50,234 bases of DNA, taken from positions 1 to 50,234 of the IMG/VR virus record IMGVR_UViG_3300042317_001400; one strand, written 5' to 3'. How positions within the stretch are numbered: the first letter of the stretch is position 1; every line of letters starts with the position of its first letter. Source of the stretch: a virus. A program made the translations under genes and the position numbers. The notes beneath the pieces were generated by a model. It did not search any database and was not told the origin of the DNA. It saw only the letters and a program-made list of their open reading frames with translations. Below, in pieces: positions 7,163 to 14,235 of this stretch.

Positions 7163-8098
7163 ATGAAACTCGCCACTATTGAAGTTATTGCCGATCTATC
7201 GCCTCACAGCAACGCAGATGCTCTGGAATTCGCCCATGTGCTTGGGTTCAAGTGCATTGTTCGTAAGGAAGACCAATTCCGCGTGGGAGAGAAGGTTATC
7301 TTCATTCAGCCGGACACCGTGCTGCCAGATGCGTCATGGGCAGTGGTGTTCAAGGCCAAGTCTTCGCGTGTCAAGGCCATTAAGCTCCGTGGTCAATGGA
7401 GCGAGGGAATCATTATGCGCCCTGCGGCCATTACCTGCCCCGCTGGGGAGGTTGGCGATGATGTTTCCGCCACCATCGGAGTGACGAAGTATGACCCGCC
7501 GATCCCGCAGGACATGTCGGCCAAGGGGCCGCTACCGTTCGGCATTCCTCAGACTGATGAGGAGCGACACAACAACTACGACAGCCTCCCTTACGGGCAG
7601 CTGGTGGACGTGACGCTCAAGGTCGACGGACAGAGCTTCTCTGCGTATCGAATGGGCGAGGAAACAGGCGTGTGCGGACGGACGCTCGAGTACAAGCCGG
7701 AGTGTGATAACAAGTTCACCCGAAACTTTGTCAAGATTCGGCACGGGCTGGTGGACGGCCTGTGCTTCCGTGGAGAGCAGTACGGACATGGCATTCAGAA
7801 GACTGGGAACAACCCGCACAGCCAACTGCCGGTGGACGTAGCCTTCTTCTCAGTGTGGATTATTGCCGAGCGTCGCTACGCTCGGAAGGGCGAGACACAG
7901 TATGCGCATGCGCTTCTACCTATGCTGGGCCTGCCCACGGTGCCGATACTCGAGCGCGACGTGCTGCTCACCCCGGAGCTGATCAGCAAATACGCGGACA
8001 TGCTCAGCCTGAACGGCAAGCCGTTTGAGGGCGTGGTTATCCAGCACGCTAGCGGGTCATTCAAGGTCATTAACAAGGACTACGATTCGAAGAAATAA
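7163..8098 (+). CDS. RNA ligase, Deinococcus Rnl5-like type
   Basis: A 311-residue nucleotidyltransferase-type RNA ligase. The N-terminal ~100 residues look like an OB-type domain (VGEKVIFIQPDTVLP). The ligase domain follows with motif I TLKVDGQ, catalytic Lys143, then FRGEQYG near 192, motif IV FEGVVI at 288-293 and motif V SFKVINKD near 299. An N-terminal OB domain followed by an Rnl2-like ligase domain is the layout of the DraRnl/Rnl5 group. The role is probably repair of nicked RNA, for example tRNAs cut by host defence. The start at 7163 is fixed by the leaderless promoter; an in-frame ATG 30 nt earlier lies within the promoter. A long hairpin follows the stop codon. Confidence 0.85.
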   Translation: MKLATIEVIADLSPHSNADALEFAHVLGFKCIVRKEDQFRVGEKVIFIQPDTVLPDASWAVVFKAKSSRVKAIKLRGQWSEGIIMRPAAITCPAGEVGDDVSATIGVTKYDPPIPQDMSAKGPLPFGIPQTDEERHNNYDSLPYGQLVDVTLKVDGQSFSAYRMGEETGVCGRTLEYKPECDNKFTRNFVKIRHGLVDGLCFRGEQYGHGIQKTGNNPHSQLPVDVAFFSVWIIAERRYARKGETQYAHALLPMLGLPTVPILERDVLLTPELISKYADMLSLNGKPFEGVVIQHASGSFKVINKDYDSKK

Positions 8099-8108
8099 CT
8101 TCATAACC

Positions 8109-8184
8109 ACCCGCCGCCCGCGAACTACACTGGATCGCATTAGGATCATGGACCAGTGGCTGAAAGGGCGGCGGGTGTTTCTTT
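8109..8184 (+). terminator. Large structured terminator after the RNA ligase gene
   Basis: An 11-bp GC-rich stem, ACCCGCCGCCC (8109-8119) with GGGCGGCGGGT (8166-8176), is followed by GTTTCTTT. The 46-nt loop holds a second stem, CACTGG (8128-8133) with CCAGTG (8153-8158). Stem plus U-rich tail fits an intrinsic terminator; the structured loop is unusual. Confidence 0.7.
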
Positions 8185-8216
8185 ATTGCATGCAGCGTAA
8201 GTATTTAAGTATTTAG

Positions 8217-8480
8217 ATGTCCTATCGATCATCCAATGGAGAGTCTGTGCTGCGCGCGATCAACCAGCTGCTTGAAAAGGACCGAATTCCCGGCGGGAAG
8301 GGTGACGGGCTCCGCACCTCAGACGTAAACCAGCAGGAGCTGGCCATGGGCATCAAGGTGGAAATGGAGCACACATCCAGCCGGGCGATAGCTACGGAAA
8401 TTGCGCTAGACCATTTGTCCGAGGACCCGCATTACTACCGGAGGCTGCGGGGTGCCGGATTAGCTGACGAGCTGAAATGA
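8217..8480 (+). CDS. DUF5661-like protein
   Basis: This 87-residue protein matches the DUF5661 pattern: DVNQQELAMGIKVEMEHT followed by AIATEIALDHLSEDPHYYRRL. The function of that family is unknown. There is no Shine-Dalgarno site; the leader is AT-rich (AAGTATTTAG directly before the ATG). It converges with dam2, whose stop codon is 6 nt beyond. Confidence 0.7.
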   Translation: MSYRSSNGESVLRAINQLLEKDRIPGGKGDGLRTSDVNQQELAMGIKVEMEHTSSRAIATEIALDHLSEDPHYYRRLRGAGLADELK

Positions 8481-8486
8481 GCGTCT

Positions 8487-9209
8487 TTACCGGCGCATGC
8501 GCACCAGATGCTCTGCCGTGCCGTCCGTACCCTTCCCTTGGTGATGGCGGACGACGGTATCTCCGAAGTTGTGGACCGACTCGAAGTCGTCGGGAAAGGT
8601 GAACTCGGATACAAAGACGACATTCTTCATGGAAAGCTCTCGGGCGAAGTTCCAGAATTGCTCATGGTTAAACGCAAACGTGCTCTGCTTAGTGCGTCCT
8701 GCATACGGCGGGTCCAGATAGAACACGGCGTTCTCGGTCCCGGCGTACATTTGAAAATCGCCGTGAATGAGAAAGAGCTGTTCGGTACTGCGGCGTCGAA
8801 GTGCAGCAACCTTGCGCATGACTCCGTTCCGGGACTGGAGGCAGTGATCTCCGCGCGTGGTAGTGCGAGCATAAGAGGAAAAGTATGTTGCCGCAAACGA
8901 GCACCCGAACCCGCAAAATGCCGTCACCGGGTCCTTAGGGTCCTGACGCGTCTTGATGTCCGCGTACTGCTCGGCGGTCATGCTGGACGGCGGTTCCCAT
9001 CCGTGCAGGATGGCCTGCTGCCACATCACCATGAGCGGACCGTGCTGGTCGGACAGCGCCATCGGACCGTCGTAGAGCGCGGCCACCCGGCTGGCCGACC
9101 CCATGGCTCCGCAAAACGGCTCGATGTAAGCCTCTGCATCGGCCAGGTGCGGCTGAATAATCTCGGCAATACGACGTCCTTGCCGGTGCTTTCCGCCGAG
9201 ATAGTTCAT
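8487..9209 (-). CDS. dam: Dam-type N6-adenine DNA methyltransferase 2
   Basis: A 240-residue paralogue of dam1. It opens MNYLGGKHRQGRR, has EPFCGAMGS near residue 33 and DPPY near residue 166, and shares NFARELS and VHNFGDTVVRH segments with dam1. It lacks the ~80-residue SSB-like tail and stops soon after the catalytic domain. The start at 9209 overlaps the stop of the upstream gene (ATGA) and has AAAAAGG just before it; a frame open further upstream belongs to that neighbour. The two Dam copies probably differ in sequence target or timing. Confidence 0.8.
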   Translation of the reverse strand: MNYLGGKHRQGRRIAEIIQPHLADAEAYIEPFCGAMGSASRVAALYDGPMALSDQHGPLMVMWQQAILHGWEPPSSMTAEQYADIKTRQDPKDPVTAFCGFGCSFAATYFSSYARTTTRGDHCLQSRNGVMRKVAALRRRSTEQLFLIHGDFQMYAGTENAVFYLDPPYAGRTKQSTFAFNHEQFWNFARELSMKNVVFVSEFTFPDDFESVHNFGDTVVRHHQGKGTDGTAEHLVRMRR

Positions 9210-9436
9210 ACCTTTTTGCCTTTGGCCTTTTGCTTCTTCATCATTTCGCGCTTGAGCCATGCAACGCCCGCAATCCACCCGGCTGCATGGCCTTGGAGGC
9301 GCTCAACCGTACGCAAGTACTGGCCGTACGCCTTCTGGCCCGGAGTGATCGGCTTCTCGGCCTCCCACTTCTCGCGATGCCTCTGTTCGCTCCGCCAAAA
9401 GGCCTTGGTCTGCTTCCCAGCGCGGTCGACGTTCAT
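9206..9436 (-). CDS. Small basic hypothetical protein
   Basis: A 76-residue protein that is Lys/Arg-rich at the C-terminus (KKQKAKGKKV) with a Trp-containing helical middle (WIAGVAWLK). No family was recognised. It overlaps dam2 by 4 nt downstream and the next gene by 4 nt upstream, so three genes form a tightly coupled operon. Confidence 0.65.
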   Translation of the reverse strand: MNVDRAGKQTKAFWRSEQRHREKWEAEKPITPGQKAYGQYLRTVERLQGHAAGWIAGVAWLKREMMKKQKAKGKKV

Positions 9437-9624
9437 ATCTCCTCGGCCTCCGCCAGTTCTCGAAGCCGCAGCACCTCGCGCAGCCCGTCATCATTGCGCA
9501 TCTTGACGATGTGTTGCTGCTTCCGCGCAATAGCATCATTCGCGGACAGCAGTATGTCGCCTGTCTCCAACCAGTTGGCAAAGGCGTGAAGTGCTAGCCG
9601 CTTCAGTTCTGCGTCGCTTCTCAT
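9433..9624 (-). CDS. Small helical hypothetical protein
   Basis: A 63-residue, mostly charged helical protein ending LRLRELAEAEEI. No family was recognised. It has a strong Shine-Dalgarno, GAGGAGG, 8 nt before ATG 9624; a GTG one codon earlier is an alternative. It is the first gene of the dam2 operon. Confidence 0.65.
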   Translation of the reverse strand: MRSDAELKRLALHAFANWLETGDILLSANDAIARKQQHIVKMRNDDGLREVLRLRELAEAEEI

Positions 9625-9660
9625 CACTTCTTCCTCCTCAATAGGTGGTCCAAGCTAGTT

Positions 9661-10491
9661 ATGCTCATGATCGAGTGTAGCCAATGTCATATCTCAAAGA
9701 ACGATAGCGAATTCAAACGCGGCAGCCGTCAGTGCCGCACCTGCCGGTCCGAGTACGCAAAGCTATGGAAACAAACCAACCAGCTTCATGTCACCAGTTA
9801 TAATGCTCGACGGCATACGGATGCGCCCGGAAAAATGGCAGCAGCGGCGCGACTGTCTCGAGCTGAACTTAAAAAAGTTGCGATTGCTCGCTACGGCGGC
9901 ACATGCGTCTGCTGCGCAACAAGTGATGCACGCGTGCTGTGCATAGACCACGTGAATGGCGACGGCCACAAGCATCGCGAGGATATTGGTGCTGGGGGCA
10001 TTCTGTACTGGCTCAAGGCGCACAATTACCCACCTGCTTTCAGGCTTCTCTGCTTCAACTGCAATATTGGCGTGGAACGTGTACCAGACCTTGTGGCATC
10101 GCTTGCGGCATGGAAGTTAAACCCGCGCATCGAGGATGTGTTGCGCATCGAGCTTGTATGTGGCAACAAGCTGGAGAAAGACCGCATTCGCCAGCGCAAT
10201 GTGAGGGCTACACTTCGACGATCGGTGATTGCGGCTTATGGTGGTTGTTGCGCGCACTGCCTAGAGACATATCCGCACTTTTTAACTGTCGATCACGTGC
10301 GTAATGATGGTGCAGCACACCGCATAACAACACCGGGCAGCCGAGAGTTGCTAAAGCTGGTTCAAGGTGCCGGATTTCCGAACACCTTTCAGTTGCTGTG
10401 TTGGAACTGCAACTTCCTGAAGTGGCTCAGTACACGTCCGTCTGGTTGCCCGATCCTGAACCAGAATCTCGCCGTGGCTGCCGCCGCCTAG
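9661..10491 (+). CDS. Double-HNH zinc-finger protein (probable homing endonuclease) 2
   Basis: A 276-residue paralogue of the protein at 1778-2497 with the same plan: a zinc ribbon (CSQC, then CRTC) and two HNH-like modules. Module 1 has YGGTCVCC, CIDHVNGDGHKH and RLLCFNCN. Module 2 has YGGCCAHC, TVDHVRNDGAAH and QLLCWNCN. The start is ATG 9661 or ATG 9667. It is on the plus strand between minus-strand genes, and its 3' end overlaps the 3' end of the gp41-like gene by 65 bp. This fits a free-standing mobile endonuclease. Confidence 0.75.
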   Translation: MLMIECSQCHISKNDSEFKRGSRQCRTCRSEYAKLWKQTNQLHVTSYNARRHTDAPGKMAAAARLSRAELKKVAIARYGGTCVCCATSDARVLCIDHVNGDGHKHREDIGAGGILYWLKAHNYPPAFRLLCFNCNIGVERVPDLVASLAAWKLNPRIEDVLRIELVCGNKLEKDRIRQRNVRATLRRSVIAAYGGCCAHCLETYPHFLTVDHVRNDGAAHRITTPGSRELLKLVQGAGFPNTFQLLCWNCNFLKWLSTRPSGCPILNQNLAVAAAA

Positions 10492-11857
10492 GTGGTGCGT
10501 CTTCTTCGGAGTCTTCAAAGTCGGGATCAGACGTGTCGACAGATGTCATCGCCATTCTTTGGTAGTCTATACGACAGTTAATAATGCGATCTCCGGCGTC
10601 ATTGCGCATGGCAACTGGCGCTATGCGCATCTCGCCACGGAATTTCTCTTCTTCGGTCTGACAGAGGGCAAGCACCATATCTGCGACACCCACTCTTTCA
10701 AATGCCTTGGACATGTGGCTCATGCTGATCCGGCGGCGACCCACGGCTTCGCGCGTAGCGCGGCAGGCCGTCCAGCATGCAAGGTTATACTCCTGCGGAG
10801 AACACAGGCTGCGCAGGTCTTCGGTAATATCTACGGCCTCGAGGTAGTCCTTCTCCCGCTTCCGAGAGCTCTTCATCAGGTCAAGATAGTCTACGATCAA
10901 CAGGTCAATCTTGATGCCACGCTGCGACCACATCTGATCCAACCACTGACGGATTGTATCACCGGAGCAGGTCTTCGTCTTGAACTGCTTAATAAAGAGG
11001 TCGTTGTCGCCGCAGATGATGTCCATGCGCTTGTGCAGCACGTTACTGAAGTGCTGCGGGTCCTGCAGCATCTCATCCTTGGTCATCATGCTGCACCGCA
11101 GATCGAATCGCGTCCCCACCAGCCGTTCGGACAACTCCAGCGTCACATAAGCCACGTTGCACCCACCAGCCGACTCAGTGAGAGCGTAGTACGCGAAATT
11201 CATCATTGTTCCGCTCTTGAAGTGCTTGGGGAGCGCCAGCAGCACCCCGAGTTCACCTCGCTGGATGCCGCCGCCAATGGCCGCGTCCAGGTGGGAGAGG
11301 CCGGTGGGAATGCGGGGGTTAACCGCCGGGTTGGTCGCCTCCATGATGCGCACGTCCGTGTCCTTCCGCCAGATGTGTCCGACCTCAAAGGTATCCTGTC
11401 CAGTCAGCAGGGCCGTACGAAATTTATCTGGTAGCGTTGGATCATACTCTCCGGATATGAGTCCGTCCCGAGCCTCCATGACGGCGTTTCGAAGGGCCAC
11501 GAACCGCACGAACTCCCGAACCTTGGCTGAAATGTACTCGTGATCTGTAAGCGGGGTCTCCTTCAACTCCTGCAGCTTCTGCAGTAGCGCTCGGCGCTTG
11601 CGCAATTCCACCTCACTGCTGCCGTCCGGGTGGCGGAGCCGAATGTACTCAGCCATGACCGCGTCCGTAGGCAGCACCTTCCACTTGCGCCAGTGGTCCT
11701 GCACCATGGCTGACAAGGTTCCGGATGTTGCGGTGGTCAGGTACTCAGGCTTCCAGTACCCGTCATGAGCAGCCATGGCTCCGGGGTGCAGCCACAAGTA
11801 AGCGACAGCTAGGTCTTGGAACTTATTGTCCCATGGCGTTACAGGCTGATCGGACAT
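10427..11857 (-). CDS. DnaB/gp41-like replicative DNA helicase with a degenerate P-loop
   Basis: This 476-residue protein has an N-terminal helical domain and a RecA-type motor. The Walker A position reads LLALPKHFKSGTM (206-218). Both conserved glycines of GxxxxGKS are replaced (Ala208 and Phe213), while Lys214-Ser215 remain. Walker B is IDLLIVDYLDL (317-327). The C-terminus is Arg/Asp/Gly-rich and disordered. The gene order, with primase and a sigma-like gene upstream, fits the T4 gp41/gp61 pair. The start at 11857 follows the previous stop codon by 2 nt. Confidence 0.75.
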   Translation of the reverse strand: MSDQPVTPWDNKFQDLAVAYLWLHPGAMAAHDGYWKPEYLTTATSGTLSAMVQDHWRKWKVLPTDAVMAEYIRLRHPDGSSEVELRKRRALLQKLQELKETPLTDHEYISAKVREFVRFVALRNAVMEARDGLISGEYDPTLPDKFRTALLTGQDTFEVGHIWRKDTDVRIMEATNPAVNPRIPTGLSHLDAAIGGGIQRGELGVLLALPKHFKSGTMMNFAYYALTESAGGCNVAYVTLELSERLVGTRFDLRCSMMTKDEMLQDPQHFSNVLHKRMDIICGDNDLFIKQFKTKTCSGDTIRQWLDQMWSQRGIKIDLLIVDYLDLMKSSRKREKDYLEAVDITEDLRSLCSPQEYNLACWTACRATREAVGRRRISMSHMSKAFERVGVADMVLALCQTEEEKFRGEMRIAPVAMRNDAGDRIINCRIDYQRMAMTSVDTSDPDFEDSEEDAPPRRRQPRRDSGSGSGNQTDVY

Positions 11858-11860
11858 GCG

Positions 11861-12199
11861 TCAAATGTGCAGCGTAACCTGCTTCTTCAGAAAGGCTTTC
11901 TTGAAGAAATGTCGCCCTAGCTCCAGTGCACCATTCTCCGGCAGGTGCGTAGCCTCATCTGGGGAAGTTACGAGCGTCACCTTGATGCGCCCAGCAGCCG
12001 CGTCGAGGCTGCCTTTCAGATACCTTCCGTCAGGCGTGGAGACGATGTACTGACCGCCGCGCTTCTGCTTCTGCGTCCCATCCAGCAGCGGCTTGAGCGC
12101 TTCCAGAAATCGCAAGGTCACGGCTGGCTCGGCCAGCGTCATAGCCTTCTGATATCGCTTGCCTTCTGCTTCAATTTGCGTCCATGTTGGTGGTTTCAT
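11861..12199 (-). CDS. Hypothetical protein in the helicase-primase operon
   Basis: A 112-residue protein starting MKPPTWTQIEAEG; no family was recognised. It is basic, with a C-terminal FFKKAFLKK run. I chose ATG 12199 rather than a GTG 42 nt upstream because a CGTTCCT element ends exactly 6 nt before it and the GTG would overlap the preceding small gene. The stop codon is 3 nt from the gp41-like start. Confidence 0.65.
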   Translation of the reverse strand: MKPPTWTQIEAEGKRYQKAMTLAEPAVTLRFLEALKPLLDGTQKQKRGGQYIVSTPDGRYLKGSLDAAAGRIKVTLVTSPDEATHLPENGALELGRHFFKKAFLKKQVTLHI

Positions 12200-12205
12200 A
12201 TCTTG

Positions 12206-12213
12206 AGGAACGA
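12206..12213 (-). promoter_or_regulatory. TCGTTCCT start-associated element
   Basis: The element ends 6 nt before ATG 12199. It is flanked by ATC and GAT, which could pair around it. Confidence 0.5.
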
Positions 12214-12219
12214 TTTCTG

Positions 12220-12441
12220 CTAATGGGCGTCCTTCACCCACTCTTCATCTACACCCCATCGGAAGAGAATGCTTTTCCGCAATAATCCTAGCCATGCTTC
12301 CACCGGCTTTGTGCCCGCCCACGCGGCTTGGATATCCTCCTGCCGCAGAAAGACACGGACCCGCGTTCGTCTGGCGATGCCCCGCCGCCGCTCGATGCGG
12401 CCCGCGTGATGACGGTCTGCTTGATGTTTGTCAATTACCAG
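12220..12441 (-). CDS. Small basic protein lacking an obvious start codon
   Basis: This frame of about 73 residues has protein-like composition (RVRVFLRQEDIQAAW, then KPVEAWLGLL and WGVDEEWVKDAH) and ends at TAG 12220-12222, just before the element of the next gene. It has no ATG, GTG or TTG at a sensible place; the marked start is a CTG at 12441. The frame remains open upstream, in the -1 frame of the 12435-12905 gene. It could begin at a rare start codon or be joined to that gene by frameshifting. Confidence 0.4.
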   Translation of the reverse strand: MVIDKHQADRHHAGRIERRRGIARRTRVRVFLRQEDIQAAWAGTKPVEAWLGLLRKSILFRWGVDEEWVKDAH

Positions 12442-12905
12442 CTTTCGACTATTTTCTTGATGAATGCAGCGTCCAGCCCGGCCAGTATCTGGCAGGTTAT
12501 ACGAATGGTGGTGGATGATACGAGGATGCTCGGCTTGTGCACAATCTTCCAGTGTATGAAACGCGGCTTAGCCTCCAGCCCGATCATAAGCGCAGTTGGT
12601 GTCTGTCGGTTTGGCAGTATTACCACCGTCTGCCCGTCTCTATGGATAGAGAATGCAGCGCTACCATTTTCTGAGCCAGATCTTGGCGCAATCTGACAGT
12701 GGTTGAGGAGCTTGGCGCTTGGGAACATACCGTCCATCATTCCCCATACCGGTTCGGGGATGGCAGCGCGTTCTGCCTTGGTCATTCCGGCGAGCGTGTT
12801 TTGTACGGCGGACTGCATACGATCCATGCTGAGATCCGAGGTAAGTTCAAGGCCAAGTGCAGCTCCGATTAGTGATAGGTCAACGGCAGCGAAGGAATCA
12901 GTCAT
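12435..12905 (-). CDS. Hypothetical protein
   Basis: A 156-residue protein starting MTDSFAAVDLSLIG. It has a helical N-terminal half and a beta-rich C-terminal half (TVVILPNRQTP, PRFIHWKIV). No family was recognised. The leader is CAA-rich (CCACAACCACAACAC) without a Shine-Dalgarno, and it overlaps the preceding small gene by 8 nt. The downstream frame at 12220-12441 begins within its last codons. Confidence 0.65.
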   Translation of the reverse strand: MTDSFAAVDLSLIGAALGLELTSDLSMDRMQSAVQNTLAGMTKAERAAIPEPVWGMMDGMFPSAKLLNHCQIAPRSGSENGSAAFSIHRDGQTVVILPNRQTPTALMIGLEAKPRFIHWKIVHKPSILVSSTTIRITCQILAGLDAAFIKKIVESW

Positions 12906-13068
12906 GTGTTGTGGTTGTGGTGTAAAACGGGCTGTCAGGGCAACTGTGATTTGTGCAAACCTCGCCGTACATCACGACGTCGCTCATGCTCTGTCCGCAC
13001 GTCTGACAGGTTTCCGGCTCCTGCACCATCGTGGTGTGGTCGCCAAGCTGAACTTCTATGATTCTCAT
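12898..13068 (-). CDS. Small zinc-binding protein
   Basis: A 56-residue protein starting MRIIEVQLGDHTTMV, with CQTCG and, 19 residues later, CTNHSC, suggesting a single zinc site. ATG 13068 overlaps the stop of the upstream sigma-like gene (ATGA), and its own stop overlaps the start of the next gene. This dense coupling supports it as a real gene. Confidence 0.6.
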   Translation of the reverse strand: MRIIEVQLGDHTTMVQEPETCQTCGQSMSDVVMYGEVCTNHSCPDSPFYTTTTTHD

Positions 13069-14087
13069 ACGGCGGCGACGGTGAGAGCATTGCCCGGACG
13101 ATGCTGTCGCATAGCGTCATAAATATCGGATTTGTGCTTCATCATGAATGATACGGCCTCGGTCCAAAGAATGTCAAAATCCTTGCGTCCTATTTGCAGC
13201 TTGTTGCGCACTCCCACCTTCGGGTCCTTGCCATCGTAATGTCCGTAAATGCTGCAAAGCAGGATGCGCTGCACCATGATGTTGGGTGCCTGACTGACGA
13301 TTGGCATCAAGATGTCGCGCAGGTTCACAGCCCCATCGGCCTCGGCAATGTCCGTGCCGCCGTTATCCTGATCCATTGACGGTGGAGCGGCATTCAGTTC
13401 AATGACGGGAGCGCGAAGAATGTCGCCACGGCACCGAGACTTAACGTGCTTCCGGTAGTGTCCCATGCAAGCATTTTTGCAGCTGATGTACAATGCCTTG
13501 CGGAACGATGCCGTGGAGCCGTAATAAGATGCATTGCGCTTCAGATTCGGCACAAACTTCTTCAGGACCACGGTTTCGAATAGGTGCTGCTCCATGTCCT
13601 TGTCGTCCCATCCGATGCGAGCATAGACGTTGTGGTTGGACGGATAGTACTGACTGACCACGCGCGGCACTACAGCCTTGGAGATTTCGATGATCAGGTT
13701 GTACGTGAGCGTGAACTTTTCCTTTTCGTCCCATGAGATCACCTGCGTGCGTGCCGACTCCAGCAGGTATGCAAGGATACCGTCCCCGTTACCCATACGA
13801 GATGCAACCATGGCAATGGCCTCCCGCCTGGTGCGTGCCGTCACCTGTTCTCGCCGGGTGTCCCCAGCAGTGGTTTTAAACGTTACCGCATACTTGTAGT
13901 ACGTCCGGGCTCCGGTGGTATCACCAATGTGCTGGCTGAACGCGGCGTCCACAGCTTGGATGAAGTCGTTTTGATCGCGCACGTCGCGCGTGGCATCGCG
14001 CCATGCGCGAATCAGGCCGGTGCAGTCTTCGATGTCTGCGTACATGGCGCGCAGATCATGGTGTTCAAGGTTAATGGTGTTGATCAT
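13065..14087 (-). CDS. Sigma-factor-like protein 1 (gp55-type candidate)
   Basis: A 340-residue protein. Around residues 165-225 it has the spacing of sigma region 2: an acidic helix (WDDKDMEQHLFETVVL), then SFRKALYISCKNACMGHYRKHVKSR, comparable to the core-binding and -10-contacting helices of T4 gp55 and other phage sigma factors. The C-terminal third has a short basic segment (VGVRNKLQIGRKDF). The assignment rests on motif spacing only. It lies between the primase and gp41-like helicase genes. A second sigma-like gene is at 17485-18636, and a novel start-associated motif is widespread in this window. Confidence 0.45.
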   Translation of the reverse strand: MINTINLEHHDLRAMYADIEDCTGLIRAWRDATRDVRDQNDFIQAVDAAFSQHIGDTTGARTYYKYAVTFKTTAGDTRREQVTARTRREAIAMVASRMGNGDGILAYLLESARTQVISWDEKEKFTLTYNLIIEISKAVVPRVVSQYYPSNHNVYARIGWDDKDMEQHLFETVVLKKFVPNLKRNASYYGSTASFRKALYISCKNACMGHYRKHVKSRCRGDILRAPVIELNAAPPSMDQDNGGTDIAEADGAVNLRDILMPIVSQAPNIMVQRILLCSIYGHYDGKDPKVGVRNKLQIGRKDFDILWTEAVSFMMKHKSDIYDAMRQHRPGNALTVAAV

Positions 14088-14235
14088 TTAGAGAGTCTTC
14101 GTCTATGTGTGTAAAGCGCGCGTGAGCAGCTAACCGCCGTCTGCCGGTGGGCGGCACGGTCGATGATGCACACGCTTCAGGAACATGCCAGTACCATCCG
14201 GGTTTGGTGAGTGTGAGCTCAGTATACTTGTTCAT
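14071..14235 (-). CDS. Small hypothetical protein
   Basis: A 54-residue protein starting MNKYTELTLTKPGWYWHV. ATG 14235 overlaps the primase stop (ATGA) and its end overlaps the sigma-like gene by 17 bp. No family was recognised. It fills what would otherwise be a 144-bp gap in a tightly packed operon. Confidence 0.55.
   Translation of the reverse strand: MNKYTELTLTKPGWYWHVPEACASSTVPPTGRRRLAAHARFTHIDEDSLNDQHH

Noticed and set aside
12420-12435. TTGACA just past the 12435 gene stop (minus strand)
   Set aside because: No -10-like hexamer at 16-18 bp and no start codon at the expected place.
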